This document shows, piece after piece, positions 1-11,200 of a DNA stretch of 64,000 nt (the stretch's first letter is position 1; each line of letters starts with the position of its first letter). Location of the stretch: assembly GCA_025642075.2 (NCBI GenBank), contig JAODUO010000864.1, forward strand, positions 1 through 64,000. Direction: 5' to 3'. A program made the position numbers and the translations under genes. The notes under the pieces are model-generated. The model made no database searches. It saw only the letters and a list, made by a program, of their open reading frames with translations, and had not been told where the DNA came from. Origin of the DNA: Ridgeia piscesae (taxonomy: Eukaryota; Annelida; Polychaeta; Sabellida; Siboglinidae).

Positions 1-284
1 CATGAACTTTACCTTATTTTTATGCCTCTGTTCACGCAAACGTGATATAAACCATTCAAAGTGGATAAAATAAAACAAATAATCATGAATAACAATATCG
101 GACGCCTAACTCGCTTGGATTAGTGCGGCTCCATGATCCGTGTACATACCTTCTAGAACGTTAACTGTGGACGTTTACGAACAATATCGGTATGTACATA
201 AGTCATCCGACAGACATCGCAATGTGTCTAATGGTACAAGATTCAAATAATTTAGATACAGAAACTTAATAATATTTACTAACC

Positions 285-477
285 TTTTTGCGCGCTTTGA
301 TGACTTGGCTACGGCGACGAAGGATTCGACCGGTAACCCGTTTCGACGACTATCGTTGGTGATTAAATATCGCGCTAATATCGTTTGCACAGCTCCATTT
401 TTGAAAACTCGACGTCGCCGACGTTTCTGCGGATCTTGACCCAGTATATACGGTGAGAAACATCCTATTCGAAGCAA
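285..477 (-). CDS. Unrecognised candidate exon, basic protein segment
   Basis: A minus-strand open frame of about 64 codons ends at a good splice donor (AAAAG followed by GTTAGT at about 285). It contains a run of basic residues (QKRRRRRVF) and ends in KSSKRAKR, so a nuclear protein is conceivable. There is no in-frame ATG: the frame opens only from a TTG after a stop near 486, so if real it is an internal exon or starts elsewhere. The surrounding sequence is CpG-richer than its neighbours. I do not recognise a family, and this may be chance. Nothing else is visible in 1-284 or 478-825. Confidence 0.2.
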
Positions 478-825
478 CGTTCTTCAAACGGATGTCCTTC
501 TTCGAAGTTGCGTATCTTACAACATTGTGTTACAACGGCGATAGCATTGACGCACGCAATCGGACCGTGACTTTAAGGCCGGTTCTGCGTGCTGAGTGGT
601 TAGACCACGGTCAGACAACAGGAAGAGGCGCATCATGGACGCCTCTATGAAGCCGATGATTTCAGTAAAATTATCCACTTTGGAATTATTTTACTAATAA
701 ACCACTGACGTTAAAAATGTGATTACCGTTCAGAATGGTTGCTTTGTATTAGCTCTTTACGTGCAAGCACTTAATTTTTTTCCCTTTAAAGTTCAGGCAG
801 AAAAACAGGGAGAAGAGAAGGAGGG

Positions 826-1014
<189 letters not shown>

Positions 1015-1024
1015 CCCGCAAAAA

Positions 1025-1332
1025 TAGATGGAAAGGAGTATGCTAAACATCACATACCGGGACAGAAATGCAAACTTCTAAGAGAAAAGACAAAGGTCAC
1101 ATGCGTGATTGAACAAGTCAGAAGACGGAAATGGAAATACTGTGTATCACAGAAAAGGAAAGAAACCCCACGAAAGGAAAAGACATAGAGGAAAACCGGC
1201 GAAACGTTGGAGAGACGAACTAGACGACTACTGGAAGGGTACCATCTGGCAGAGGATAACGCAAGATAGGCAGATTTGGAAGCAGCATGCTGAGGCCTTC
1301 GCCCAACCACGGGACAATAGGTGAAATGATGA
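1025..1332 (+). mobile_element. RTE-like non-LTR retrotransposon, 3' end fragment
   Basis: The plus strand encodes the C-terminal end of an endonuclease/reverse-transcriptase polyprotein: a KPAKRWRDELDDYW block, then WQRITQDRQIWKQHAEAF and a stop near 1321. This order (GRPxxRWxDDL, then DRxxWRxxAEAF, then a stop) is the conserved tail of many RTE-clade and related LINE ORF2 proteins. A short ATGATGATG tail follows and runs into a TA microsatellite. Upstream reading is broken by stops, so this is a dead 5'-truncated copy. Confidence 0.75.
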
Positions 1333-1334
1333 TG

Positions 1335-1337
<3 letters not shown>

Positions 1338-1414
<77 letters not shown>
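1338..1414. repeat. (TA)n microsatellite between two LINE fragments
   Basis: About 38 TA units. It directly follows the tail of the plus-strand LINE fragment and abuts the minus-strand LINE relic, so it may have grown from a LINE microsatellite tail. Confidence 0.95.
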
Positions 1415-1416
<2 letters not shown>

Positions 1417-1418
<2 letters not shown>

Positions 1419-2475
1419 AACCCTTCTTCACTACTGCATCTGTTGTTGACCCGGGTCAGTTTTCTGAGTCTGCGCTCCAGGATTTTTTCAAACATCTTCA
1501 TCCCATGTTCCAACGGCTTAATGCCTCTAATGTTCCCATATTGTATATGGGGACAATCCCACTTTCCCCCACTCTTCTGGCATCTGTTCTTCTTTCCAAA
1601 CTCTCTACAGCATTTCATGCATCATGTCCACTCCACTCTCCCCTATGTGTTTGATAAGGTCTATCGGGAGGCCCGAGTATCCTGCGACTTTTCCCTTCGT
1701 CCTGATATTCCTGGACTTGCCCTTCTACTGCTTATACTTCTCCAGGCTTTCTGTTAGTATCTCCCCCTATTCGGTCTTTAATCACATTCACTTCCCCAGT
1801 GTCTCTTCTTGGTCTTGTCCTTGGTTTTGCCACCCTATAGAACAACCGTCACCTTCCTCTTTTCCCATCTTATCATACCACTCTTCGTATGCCTCAATGT
1901 TAGCTTTGGTTACTGCCGCTTTTGCCTCTCTCTCTTCATTTTCCTATAGGCTCCCTTCAGTTCGTTTCCACCCTGCATCTGCCATTTCTTGAATGCATCC
2001 TTTTCCCTTCTTAGGCTCTTATGCATGTCTTCATTCCATCACCAGGTGTCCCTCTCCGTGTGTTTCCATCCTTTGGTAGCTCCACATATCTCTTCTGCTG
2101 CCCCCATGACGGCTTTCTTAAATAATTTCCAACTTTCTTCTGCAGTCTCCAGCAGCTATACCTTTTCCACTTTGTCTCTGTATTCCGTCCCTTGTTCTCC
2201 CTTCAGAGGAGTCCAGATCTTAAACCTCTTTTCACTCTTACGTTTTTCTTCTTTTGTCCTCATGACTCCACTCCACAGAGCAGCCGATGCTGAGATACAA
2301 CCTCCTCTCCGGGTATTACCTTGCAGTCTCGCATTTCCTTCAGATCAACTCTTCGTGTTATGATGAAATCAATTTGTGAGCTGTTCCCTCCACTCTTATA
2401 GGTGATCAGATGCTCTTCCTTTTTTCTTCCTTCCTTCCAGTCCAAACAAAAGTTAAGAGAAAGAGTTGGCACAAG
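1417..2475 (-). mobile_element. RTE-like LINE relic: endonuclease end, linker and start of RT
   Basis: Read on the minus strand from 2472 downward. The end of an APE-type endonuclease domain comes first (HLITYKSGGNSSQIDF, then CKVIPGEEV and SQHRLL). A frameshifted linker with WWNEDMHKSLRREKDAFKKW and KREAKAAVTKA follows, and then the first reverse-transcriptase motif (NIRGIKPLEHGMKMFEKILERRLR) near 1417-1530. These are in the element's normal order but in several frames with stops, so it is a pseudogene. It stops inside the RT domain at the TA repeat. Its orientation is opposite to the fragment at 1025-1332, which holds the complementary C-terminal end. Confidence 0.8.
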
Positions 2476-2648
2476 AGGCAGGAATGCCTAAAGGCTAAAC
2501 AGCCAGAAAACCTCTGTTTACACATAATAAACATGACAAATTTAACAATTTAGCTGTTAGTCTCAGTGTATATATTGCATATTTGGCAATTATTTGTGTG
2601 TACTACCGCACTGATATTTTCACAGCGACGCTTACTACGTCTACGTAA

Positions 2649-3065
2649 CTAGCCTAGGTGGTGCGGATCGTTTGCAACAGCAGATCGGGGTAAGTGTTGT
2701 TTATCTTGTCGCTTATGCAACATCAGTCTGATATAAGACATAAGTACGTATTCACAACCACTGTAAATAAAATGAACAAATGGATGTACCGGAACAAGTT
2801 TTGTCTCAGGTGGTACTTTGATTGTCGGCAACTTCTCCAGGCTTTTAACTGTCACGCTAGATCCGCATGACCAAGACTCTGAGTCTGGCTTTCCTGCCTC
2901 TGTTACGATCAGTTTGTTGGATTCGCATGGGCACATACTAGCAAAGTCTTCGCATATCGTTTTATACACATCCGCGTGGTTTGCTTGTATTAATGCCGAT
3001 GATAGATGGCAAAATAAATGACCACTAATCAGTATAAAAATAACTTGGCCACGTAAGCAAGCCAT
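2649..3065 (-). CDS. Possible small secreted protein, unidentified
   Basis: A 138-codon minus-strand frame opens with a hydrophobic signal-peptide-like segment (roughly residues 7-25, GQVIFILISGHLFCHLSSA) followed by a cysteine-containing region (ICEDF, CPCESN, WSCGSS, SGCEY). An acceptor-like TTTATTTACAG lies inside the frame at about 2770, so the true gene could be an exon pair rather than one frame. I recognise no family. Odd residue spacing and no neighbouring gene context leave it at hypothesis level. Confidence 0.3.
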   Translation of the reverse strand: MACLRGQVIFILISGHLFCHLSSALIQANHADVYKTICEDFASMCPCESNKLIVTEAGKPDSESWSCGSSVTVKSLEKLPTIKVPPETKLVPVHPFVHFIYSGCEYVLMSYIRLMLHKRQDKQHLPRSAVANDPHHLG

Positions 3066-3463
3066 GACTTTGCGTCTGTTGTGTGCTTGGAAATAATGTA
3101 CCTAGTAAATATATTTCCATCACAGGAACCCTACTTCACACTTTGACCTTGTGCACCACTAAGGCGGAATCAAACGATCGTGTCGACGCTTAGCTTAACT
3201 TAAGCCAAGGCTAAGACTAAGTAAGGCCAAACCCGTGCGTCCTTAGTTCTAACTGCAGCTGATTATTTACTAATTATAGCATATGTTGGTGTTATTGTCA
3301 CCCCAGAGCAATACCTTTAGGCTAATGTTGCTAATGGTAGACATGTTAAGACTTGTATGATGTGTTGCTTTTATTCTAACACACATAGCACTGCTGAATA
3401 CGAAAACTTATGAATAATACAATTCAGTGCTCTCCTTTTCCGACCTTTCGTGGTATTGCGTTT

Positions 3464-4124
3464 GGTAATCTTCCAGTTAACTGGCCTAAATTATTAAGGC
3501 CTTTTCAAAACGGTTTTACGAACGTTTTTGATGTGTATATTTTCGGAATGTAATTCTACATCATTTCCGGTACAAACAAGTAAGATGTATTTTTTTAATT
3601 GTGTCTTACATCAATTTAATGCCGTCGAGTCGACGTAAATAAGCCGACGTCACAGGGCGCGAGCAGTTGGCGCATGCTGGAGCCTAGACGCATCAGAGCC
3701 GCAATGGCGATGTCTTGCGTGTGCATTGCGAAATCGAAATAAAACGCAATTAGCAATATTTTTTATTTAGGCTTAAGACAAATAAATCTGCATTATACAT
3801 AATTAAAATGAATGATGTAGCCTTAGATCAGGCTTAGTTTTGGGGACATATTCGCAAATCGCAAGACATCGCCTTTGCGCTCGTGATGCATCAGGGGTGC
3901 GCTAACCGCTCACGCCCTGTGTCCGACGAGTGTGACATCGGCTTATTTACGTCGACTCGACGGCATTAAATTGCTCTAAAACACAATTCAAAAAATAATA
4001 TATCTGATTTCTTTGTACCGGAAATGATGTAGAATTACATTCTGAACACATACACATCAAAAAAGGTGATAAAAACGTTTTGAAAAGGCCTTAATAATTT
4101 AGGCCAGTTAACTGGAAGATTACC
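3464..4124. mobile_element. Fold-back DNA element with about 265-bp inverted arms
   Basis: The left arm (about 3464-3735) and right arm (about 3855-4124) are reverse complements of each other with scattered mismatches. Both outer ends carry GGTAATCTTCCAGTTAACTG, and both arms contain an AATTTAATGCCGTCGAGTCG block. The centre of about 120 bp is AT-rich. There is no coding capacity, so it is a MITE or fold-back element. I could not define a clear target-site duplication. Confidence 0.85.
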
Positions 4125-6504
4125 GAGTTGTTTTCTATTATTTATGTTGGCTGTTTAGGCTTAGCCGTGTTTCAACCAAGTCAATGTAATTAAACAGTTT
4201 CATTTCTCATTGTAGAGTCCAGAAGGCGTAGAAGATAGTGAATCATAGGAGATAGCCGATATACAAGTTGGTGTTGACGGAAAAGGGGACTATGCCTAGG
4301 GCACATATTTAACAGAAACACCTCTGGCTCAGTTGAATTGGGAAAAGACAGCCACACGCACAACTCAAGCCTCAACAGAGAAGAACAATTATAGTAGCCC
4401 CAAACCTTAGTCTGATAAAAATCATTAATGTGGAAAAGACATTACATATGCCCCACTTATAGATGGTTTGTTTAGTTCGGAGAATTGTATATATAAAACT
4501 ACATTTGCCTTCATAATTTTATATGTAGGTATTATAATTGCAAAGTGAACTGAATGTCAGCAAGTCAACAGTGGTCTAATGTCACATTCTGGAGGCAAAT
4601 ACACTCATACATTGCATTTTTAATGCATTCTGATGGTACAGTAAATGCAACATAGATATGCAAATATCTATATTGTAGCATCAACATGTGTTAACACAAA
4701 TGATGTGATATTCGTAAATAAAAGTAAAACGCTTAGTGAAATTGTAGTGTTGCATGTTTGAAAGTGTATGTTCTAAAGACAATTTATGTGCTGAAACATT
4801 AAATATCCAACCAACTCCAGGCTACTGTGATTTGAATGTTCCAAGTAAGGCCAATTTAAATGTGTGATTAGTATACTTTATATATATATTTATATTTATA
4901 TCTTTATTTCATCAATAAATGTACATACTAGCCCATGGCATATGGCATCTTTTCAACTCACAATCCCTTCACTTAACCGACAATTGACATGAGACATTTC
5001 ATCCTGAAACATACAGCTATCACCACATTAACAGAACGCAATTTCAAATGTATATCTATAAATATAGTGTATGTAAACGTTTTAAGTGTAAGTAGCTGTA
5101 ATATAAAAGGTAAGATTCACTCTATTAGTATCCAGCCGTGATTAAAATTGTATGAGGATTAATTGTATAACGTCATTAAATAGGTGTTTATTAAGAGCAG
5201 TACCGGTAAGTGTAACGTAACTGTCCTGTAGCCAAACTTAAATGCCTAAAACATTTTAAAGTTATAACCCCCTTAAAACCCCATTTATGTACAATTGTTC
5301 GACAGTGTAGTTATCAAACACGCAGATCTAGCCAGAGAACCGCATTTTTTTGTAATAAACACCTTTAGTTACCTTATCAATGGATTTGCTTTTGACTCTT
5401 ATTTGGAGCATACACTCCTATGAAGATCATCTGGAATATTGTTCTGCACCTGTGGTATGTCGAGTTTTGCATATTTTACGTCTCGAATTTTACTAAAATG
5501 TCCATGACCATGATTCCTGGTGATAATAATAATATGTAAAGACGTGGTAGGACACGCACAGGCCTATCTGAAATAGTTTTAAAATATATTATAACGTCTG
5601 TATGTAGCAGATATTTACCGTAGATTACCTTAAAGCAAAAGGTTACAATAGCTGCTTTGCGTGAAGTACCTATACAAATGCATTGACGAATTCTAAATGG
5701 TGAAATAGACGACACTGTCAAAAACCGTGCGTCTTATCTGCGCCACATGTAAACAACCCGTCGATAACATTTAAATGACACGGATTTTTGACCTGTCAGT
5801 TAGTATGGCATAATCAGTAATACAATAAGTTGCGACGCTCTTTGATGACGGATTCACACACCTTGATTATGTGGCGTGAAGTTTTAATCACTTCCTTGTC
5901 TTGTTATATAGCCAGTTTGTGATACTTAAGTAGTCTTCAGCTTTGATCTTTTGCTAAATTGTTTGTTTAATGGTGCATCTAAGTTAGCTAAGTAACAACT
6001 TGTCACATATCAACTTCGACTGTTGTGAAGACGTATTGTTAGTTTATGGGTCGTTCAGCGTATAGCAGTTATTCGTGAGAGTGAGCAACGAATGTCAATT
6101 AACCTACGCCTATTATGGGCATAGGTTAAAGCGGACAATATGGGGTGATCCCGTTTTGCCTGTTGATGATAACTGTTTAAATACCACAGGCTATTTATTC
6201 ACGACGTATTTCAAAACTAGGTATAAATGTTGAGATGTCTGTTTAAAATGTCCTTACCTACATCAGAACAGTTTTGTGAAAAGCTTAATTTGGGGTTTGC
6301 CGAGAATGAAGTTCATTTTGAGCTGTTTTTCAGGTTATATTCAAATATATGATGGTGTATAAGTGAGAAAAAATTCACAAATGCAAATTCAAAAAAGTAT
6401 TATATGTACTTATTCGACCTTACCATGTCGAAAATATTGGCTAATTTATTGTATTTTACTAGTTCTAATATATCAATTATTTAAAGTAAAAGTTGTGAAT
6501 ATGT
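4125..6504. other. AT-rich intergenic stretch, nothing recognised
   Basis: No frame of coding quality, no long repeat and no recognisable element found by eye. The short open frames near 4190-4375 and 5476-5721 have no domain or splice context. Confidence 0.5.
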
Positions 6505-6842
6505 ATAGCTTCGGTTATCCAGACTCCGTGATATGACAGCACTTTTCAGCCCTCTGAATTCTGCCTGGGGTATTAATGGGCTTCCGATATAACCGCCAGG
6601 GTGGCCTTACACCAGATTAGGATATAGAGACGCTGATTGGTTCTCAGGCTGAATTTGAAATATATAAAAATGAATCAGAATATGCTGTATTTTAAAATCT
6701 ATTAAAAAAAAATTTTTACTAACACAAAATAAATAGAAATACAAATTTTTAGTTGTTTATAAAATAGGATTTACGGCAGGATTAACCAGTATCCGTGAGG
6801 TGGCAGCATATATTGTTTATCCCGCACGGATAATATTCATAA
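6505..6842 (+). mobile_element. Short interspersed element, copy 1 of 3
   Basis: This copy of about 335 bp matches the reverse complement of 12636-12987 along its length and is partly matched at 40754-40850. Both ends carry a related block in the same direction (near CCAGACTCCGTGATATGACAGC at the left and CCAGTATCCGTGAGGTGGCAGC at the right), with an AT-rich middle. It has no coding capacity. It lies directly beside the fold-back element starting at 6843. Confidence 0.75.
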
Positions 6843-7169
6843 GCCGGCAGCACGTACGTTTTGACTCACCAGGTAGGTTCCGCTACAGGGTATTTTTCGA
6901 CCAATGAGTAACGAGCATGTGGACAGCCTCCGTTTACACGGTACACGTGACAATGTTTCCACTAGTTTCTGCTTGTGTTTATATTGTACACGTGTTGGAT
7001 AGAGGTCATCAGAATGACCTGATCATGACTAAGTGATGGTCAGATTGATCAAAAATATGGTTGATTTGTAACATATATTCATGATTGTAAACTAATACAC
7101 AACATAATTTTTTTACTTTAAAATTATCCTGGCCAGGTCAATTTCACCCAATTTTGGCACGATGCTTTA

Positions 7170-7229
<60 letters not shown>

Positions 7230-7710
7230 CATACACAAAGTACACCAGCACATAATGACATCAATATGTGGATACTGGATAGTAATGGTGATAACAGCAA
7301 CAACAAAAATTATAACGTTAGCCACCGTTTGCTCTAACAGAGCATTATGATTGTAATTATTGGCCTATATTTTAGCATTAATGCGGTGCCAGAAAGTTTT
7401 TTAAATGCATAACTCCTGAAGTATTAAATTGCGGACGATAAAACTTCTATAATCATAAAGGTATGTTACAAATCAACTATATGTTTGGTCAATCTTACCA
7501 TCATTTAGTCACGGTCAGGTCATTTTTATGGCCTCTGTCCAACAAGTGTACAATACAAACACAAGCAGAACCACGTGGAAACATTGTAACGTGTATCATG
7601 TAAACAGAGGCTGTCCATGTGGACACATGCTCGTTACTCATTGGTCGAAAAATGCCCTGTTGGGGAATCTATCTGGTGGCGACTTGGTGAGGCAAAACGT
7701 TGTAGCGCTT
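6843..7710. mobile_element. Fold-back element with (ACGC)n in its loop
   Basis: The left arm (about 6850-7085) and right arm (about 7455-7705) are inverted copies. Shared blocks include TTTTTCGACCAATGAGTAAC, AACGAGCATGTG, ACAATGTTTCCAC and GTTGATTTGTAACATA. The spacer of about 370 bp holds an ACGC tetranucleotide microsatellite at 7167-7230. The open frame at 7528-7725 is the right arm read on the plus strand and is not a gene. Confidence 0.85.
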
Positions 7711-7984
7711 ACATTTTGCCTTTAGGATGTATATAACCTCTCAGCAAAGTTATTTGTCGCAAATTAACACGAGGCAAACAAGTTTTGAGGCATGTTTTGA
7801 TAGCAGGCGTAAATGACGTGACAGTAGTGCGCCATAATCCGTGACAGTTATTTATATAAAAAAAACGAAATATTTTATTGCGTTGAACGACATTTAAAGA
7901 AACTCTTCACAGTAATCATCACAGGTAAGTTAACGAACAGCTCGTGGCATTTATACCGAAAATGCTTTGTTGTTTCGCTGGACA

Positions 7985-8280
7985 TTGGTGATTTTACATT
8001 TATTGCGCATGCGCAGAAACGTCAACCGGAACATTTTTAACGCCCGGAAAAAATAATGTAAGCGCGACAACGTGCGAGCCGCTGCCCTGGCCCTTGGCGA
8101 AGTTTTACTAGTTCCAAGACGCTGCGTCAAGAACTGTATGTCCCAGTAATCACCAGGGGTCGCTGCTTTTTTAGTAAAGATGTCACCCGGTAAGTGTCAC
8201 CTCGTGTCTCGGTACAACTTCCTGCACGAGTCGTGACAACTTTGCTGTTGGCTTAAAAGCCACAACTATGGGTAAGTAAT
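7985..8280 (+). promoter_or_regulatory. Probable CpG-rich promoter and first exon of the Kelch gene
   Basis: The base composition becomes CpG-rich around 7985-8280, in contrast to its surroundings. It contains GCGCATGCGCA near 8008, a full NRF1-type palindrome, and two strong donor sites (GTAAGT at 8190 and 8272). Both donors follow an ATG by a few bases in the phase needed by the Kelch exon at 13912. No TATA box was seen. The promoter role is inferred from composition and position. Confidence 0.5.
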
Positions 8281-11200
8281 ACGTGCCAGAGTGGTTATTA
8301 TCGTATCAGGAATGACGCAGAGGGCAAATATAGAATCTGCACCCACTGCAGTGGTGTCGTTTTAATTACAATTGCCTACAATGGCTACATGTTAATTTGT
8401 TATACCGAAAACGATACTGATCATACTCGATAGTCAACTAGTTTCACCAGAACACCGGCAGGGCAGGGACCGTATGTAATATTATGTATGTGCAGGCGAC
8501 TTGGCGTGATGTGTCCCTAGAACATTTTGCCAGTTAAAAATAAAGATACATACATGGAGCCATGGACTACCTGCGTAATGTAGCAACCGCCGAACTCCGT
8601 AGCTGAGCTACGCCTACACTACAGTGTAGCCTACAGCCTATACTATAGGCTAAGGCTAATGAGGCGAGCGATTTAGTTAGTATGCATGAGCAGGTCGTAC
8701 CGCGAGGTCGATGAGCTTCTCTGACTAGTTATAGGGCGTGCAAGTCTCGCGCGCGAAAACGAGGTTGGGGGCAAGAGGACCAAATACTCCATGTTAACAT
8801 ATAGGACTTTGTTTTGTTTTAGGTCGTAATAATCGAACTGTTCCGAAATAGCGTATTTCAGTTATATTGTCCGAAGGATTATTACAAGCAGAAGCAATGG
8901 AACACTTTGCCGGTGACAATGATCACGGAAATCATGAATTGTAATCGATTATTATGGTGGTTGCCATGGCAATAGCGGAAAGTACTTGTGTTTGGCGATC
9001 TTGACTAATAATGAAGAGTGCCAGTTTTCGCACAGTACAACCTGTTTGGGCCAAACGTATACAAGTGCTATGATTATGTGCATTTAGACAACTAGTCAGA
9101 TATAAGTGCTTATCGAAACCACAATGTACAGCAATGTAAAACGCAAATTCCGTAAAAGACACATGCGGTCTAACATCGTGTCTATTATCTGCACAACGTA
9201 AATCGCTACGTGTCTATGATAGTGTGATAAACTCAATATTAAATCGGACATTTAAGATAAGAAACGTATAACACAAGATATTTATGAACTGATTTTCCTA
9301 GTATTCATCAGTCGGAAGCTACAACTGTCATATATCGTTAGAATATTATTCTTGTGTCCAGTCCTCAACTTGTCTCGCTTAGTCCCCAATAAGCTTCAGT
9401 CGCGCGGAGTCACGCCATGTATCATGACCCACTTGCAGGCCCTATTCTGTCGGCTAGGCCAGTTGTGTGAAGACACAAATGATAACTATTCAAGATATTC
9501 CAAGTGTTAACTAAGATCAAATGCTGGTTTGATATGCAATATATTTGCTTAATAATGCATCAGAAAGTATCATTACATGCCAAAGGGCCAAAGGATTATT
9601 GGTACTGAACTATTAATAGTATTATGATACATTAATATATACATAACTATTGTGATACATTGCAATATTTTGATTGATGTCATAAGTATCGATCCTGCAG
9701 CAGGGGTAGAACTACCCGCTAGTCCGTACACTAGTAAAGATTAGGCTAGACTAGTAAGCCTGCCTAATAACTAGTCCGGGTGTCTAGTAAAGGTCAGCGT
9801 GTCATCCACCCACCCTACAATAGTCAATCAAGTGCTTATAGTCACAGTGGCCCTAACCCATCCACAGGCTGGGGGATGTAACTGAATCCCAAGTCATTAT
9901 TTAAAACATTGAAAATTATTCCCAGTGAAAACTGTTTACCGCATCTTCATTTACTGAAAAATGACGAAATTTTCTTAGACATTGCCACCAGCATTATTTG
10001 TAAGATTAACAATTCTTTGATATCTCAAATTTTCTAATATGATTTTTTTATTTCCATTTATCCAGTCCAGTAGAGCAGTTTTCATAACAGATAACCATAA
10101 TGTAAATTTTCGGGATGATTATGGAAAATTCGTATTTGTAGTATTAAATCAAATTGTAACAATTTAAATATGGGTTGTTTTTATATTTTGCCAGACTACT
10201 AAACCTTTTGGCGGACTACTGTAATAAACTTTTGACTTTAGTAGTCCTGCTGTCTATTAAAATAAATGCCAAAGTTCTACCCCTGTGCAGAATATATATT
10301 ATTGTAAGACTAGCCTGTGAATAAATAAATCAGATCTGCTGATGGAATATATATCACAAGACGTTATTTTTGTGTGGTTCAACTAAAATGTAACATTCAA
10401 CACACACTGGCAGCGGCTTTGACATTTAGTAAACAAATCATTATATTCACATCTAGTATCATTATCTTATTAAAACTTAAACTGAAAGAAACCACGTATT
10501 CACCCTAGAGTTATACCTGGATGACATGCTGGATAGTTCACAACATGAACTGTTGATACTGATGTCTTTTCTCCCACAAAGTTGCATTTACAACCAGGAT
10601 CCTGGCATACATGGCCTTGTGACGCCAGCGGACGAAAGCCATGTCAAGTTTTGGGATATTCTAGCCTTTTTTCTAGGTTTCTGAAGAGCCAATCCAAAGT
10701 CAGCCGAATATCACGACATTGAAATCTAAACTTTGAATACAAATCATGTTCATCCTGTATGTCTAACTGATACGTCGTGTCCCAAAATATTCCAATTCTC
10801 ATCATTTTTCGTCTGAGTTGACAGTCTCGGCTGAACTACCAACCTCCAATTTCTCGAGTTATGACAACAACCTATTTAATTTCAGACCATTTTCAAAATT
10901 TTCATGGAAATGTTCTAAGTATGTTAAACCTAGAGATAGGTTGCCTGGCTGCTGCTGGATGGAGAATTGCCTAAAATTGAGCCTAAATAGTTCTCACCGC
11001 ATTAGTGAAATTATGACCTCACCAGTGGGTTAGTCCTGATTTCACAAGTTAAGCTGTACACCCATACATACCAGCCCAGGTCTTAGGATTTCCCTGGGTA
11101 ATGCCCCCCCTCCCCGCCCACCTCAGTGAGTTTTACTCAGGTACCTCCTGACGTTAATTCAATCAGTCATTGTACGCATATGTATGCAATGCATGGATTT

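Noticed and set aside
2818..3021. Plus-strand frame opposite the possible secreted protein
   Set aside because: No signal or domain; the minus frame has the better features.
7528..7725. 65-codon plus-strand protein
   Set aside because: It is the right arm of a fold-back element; the left arm is its inverse.
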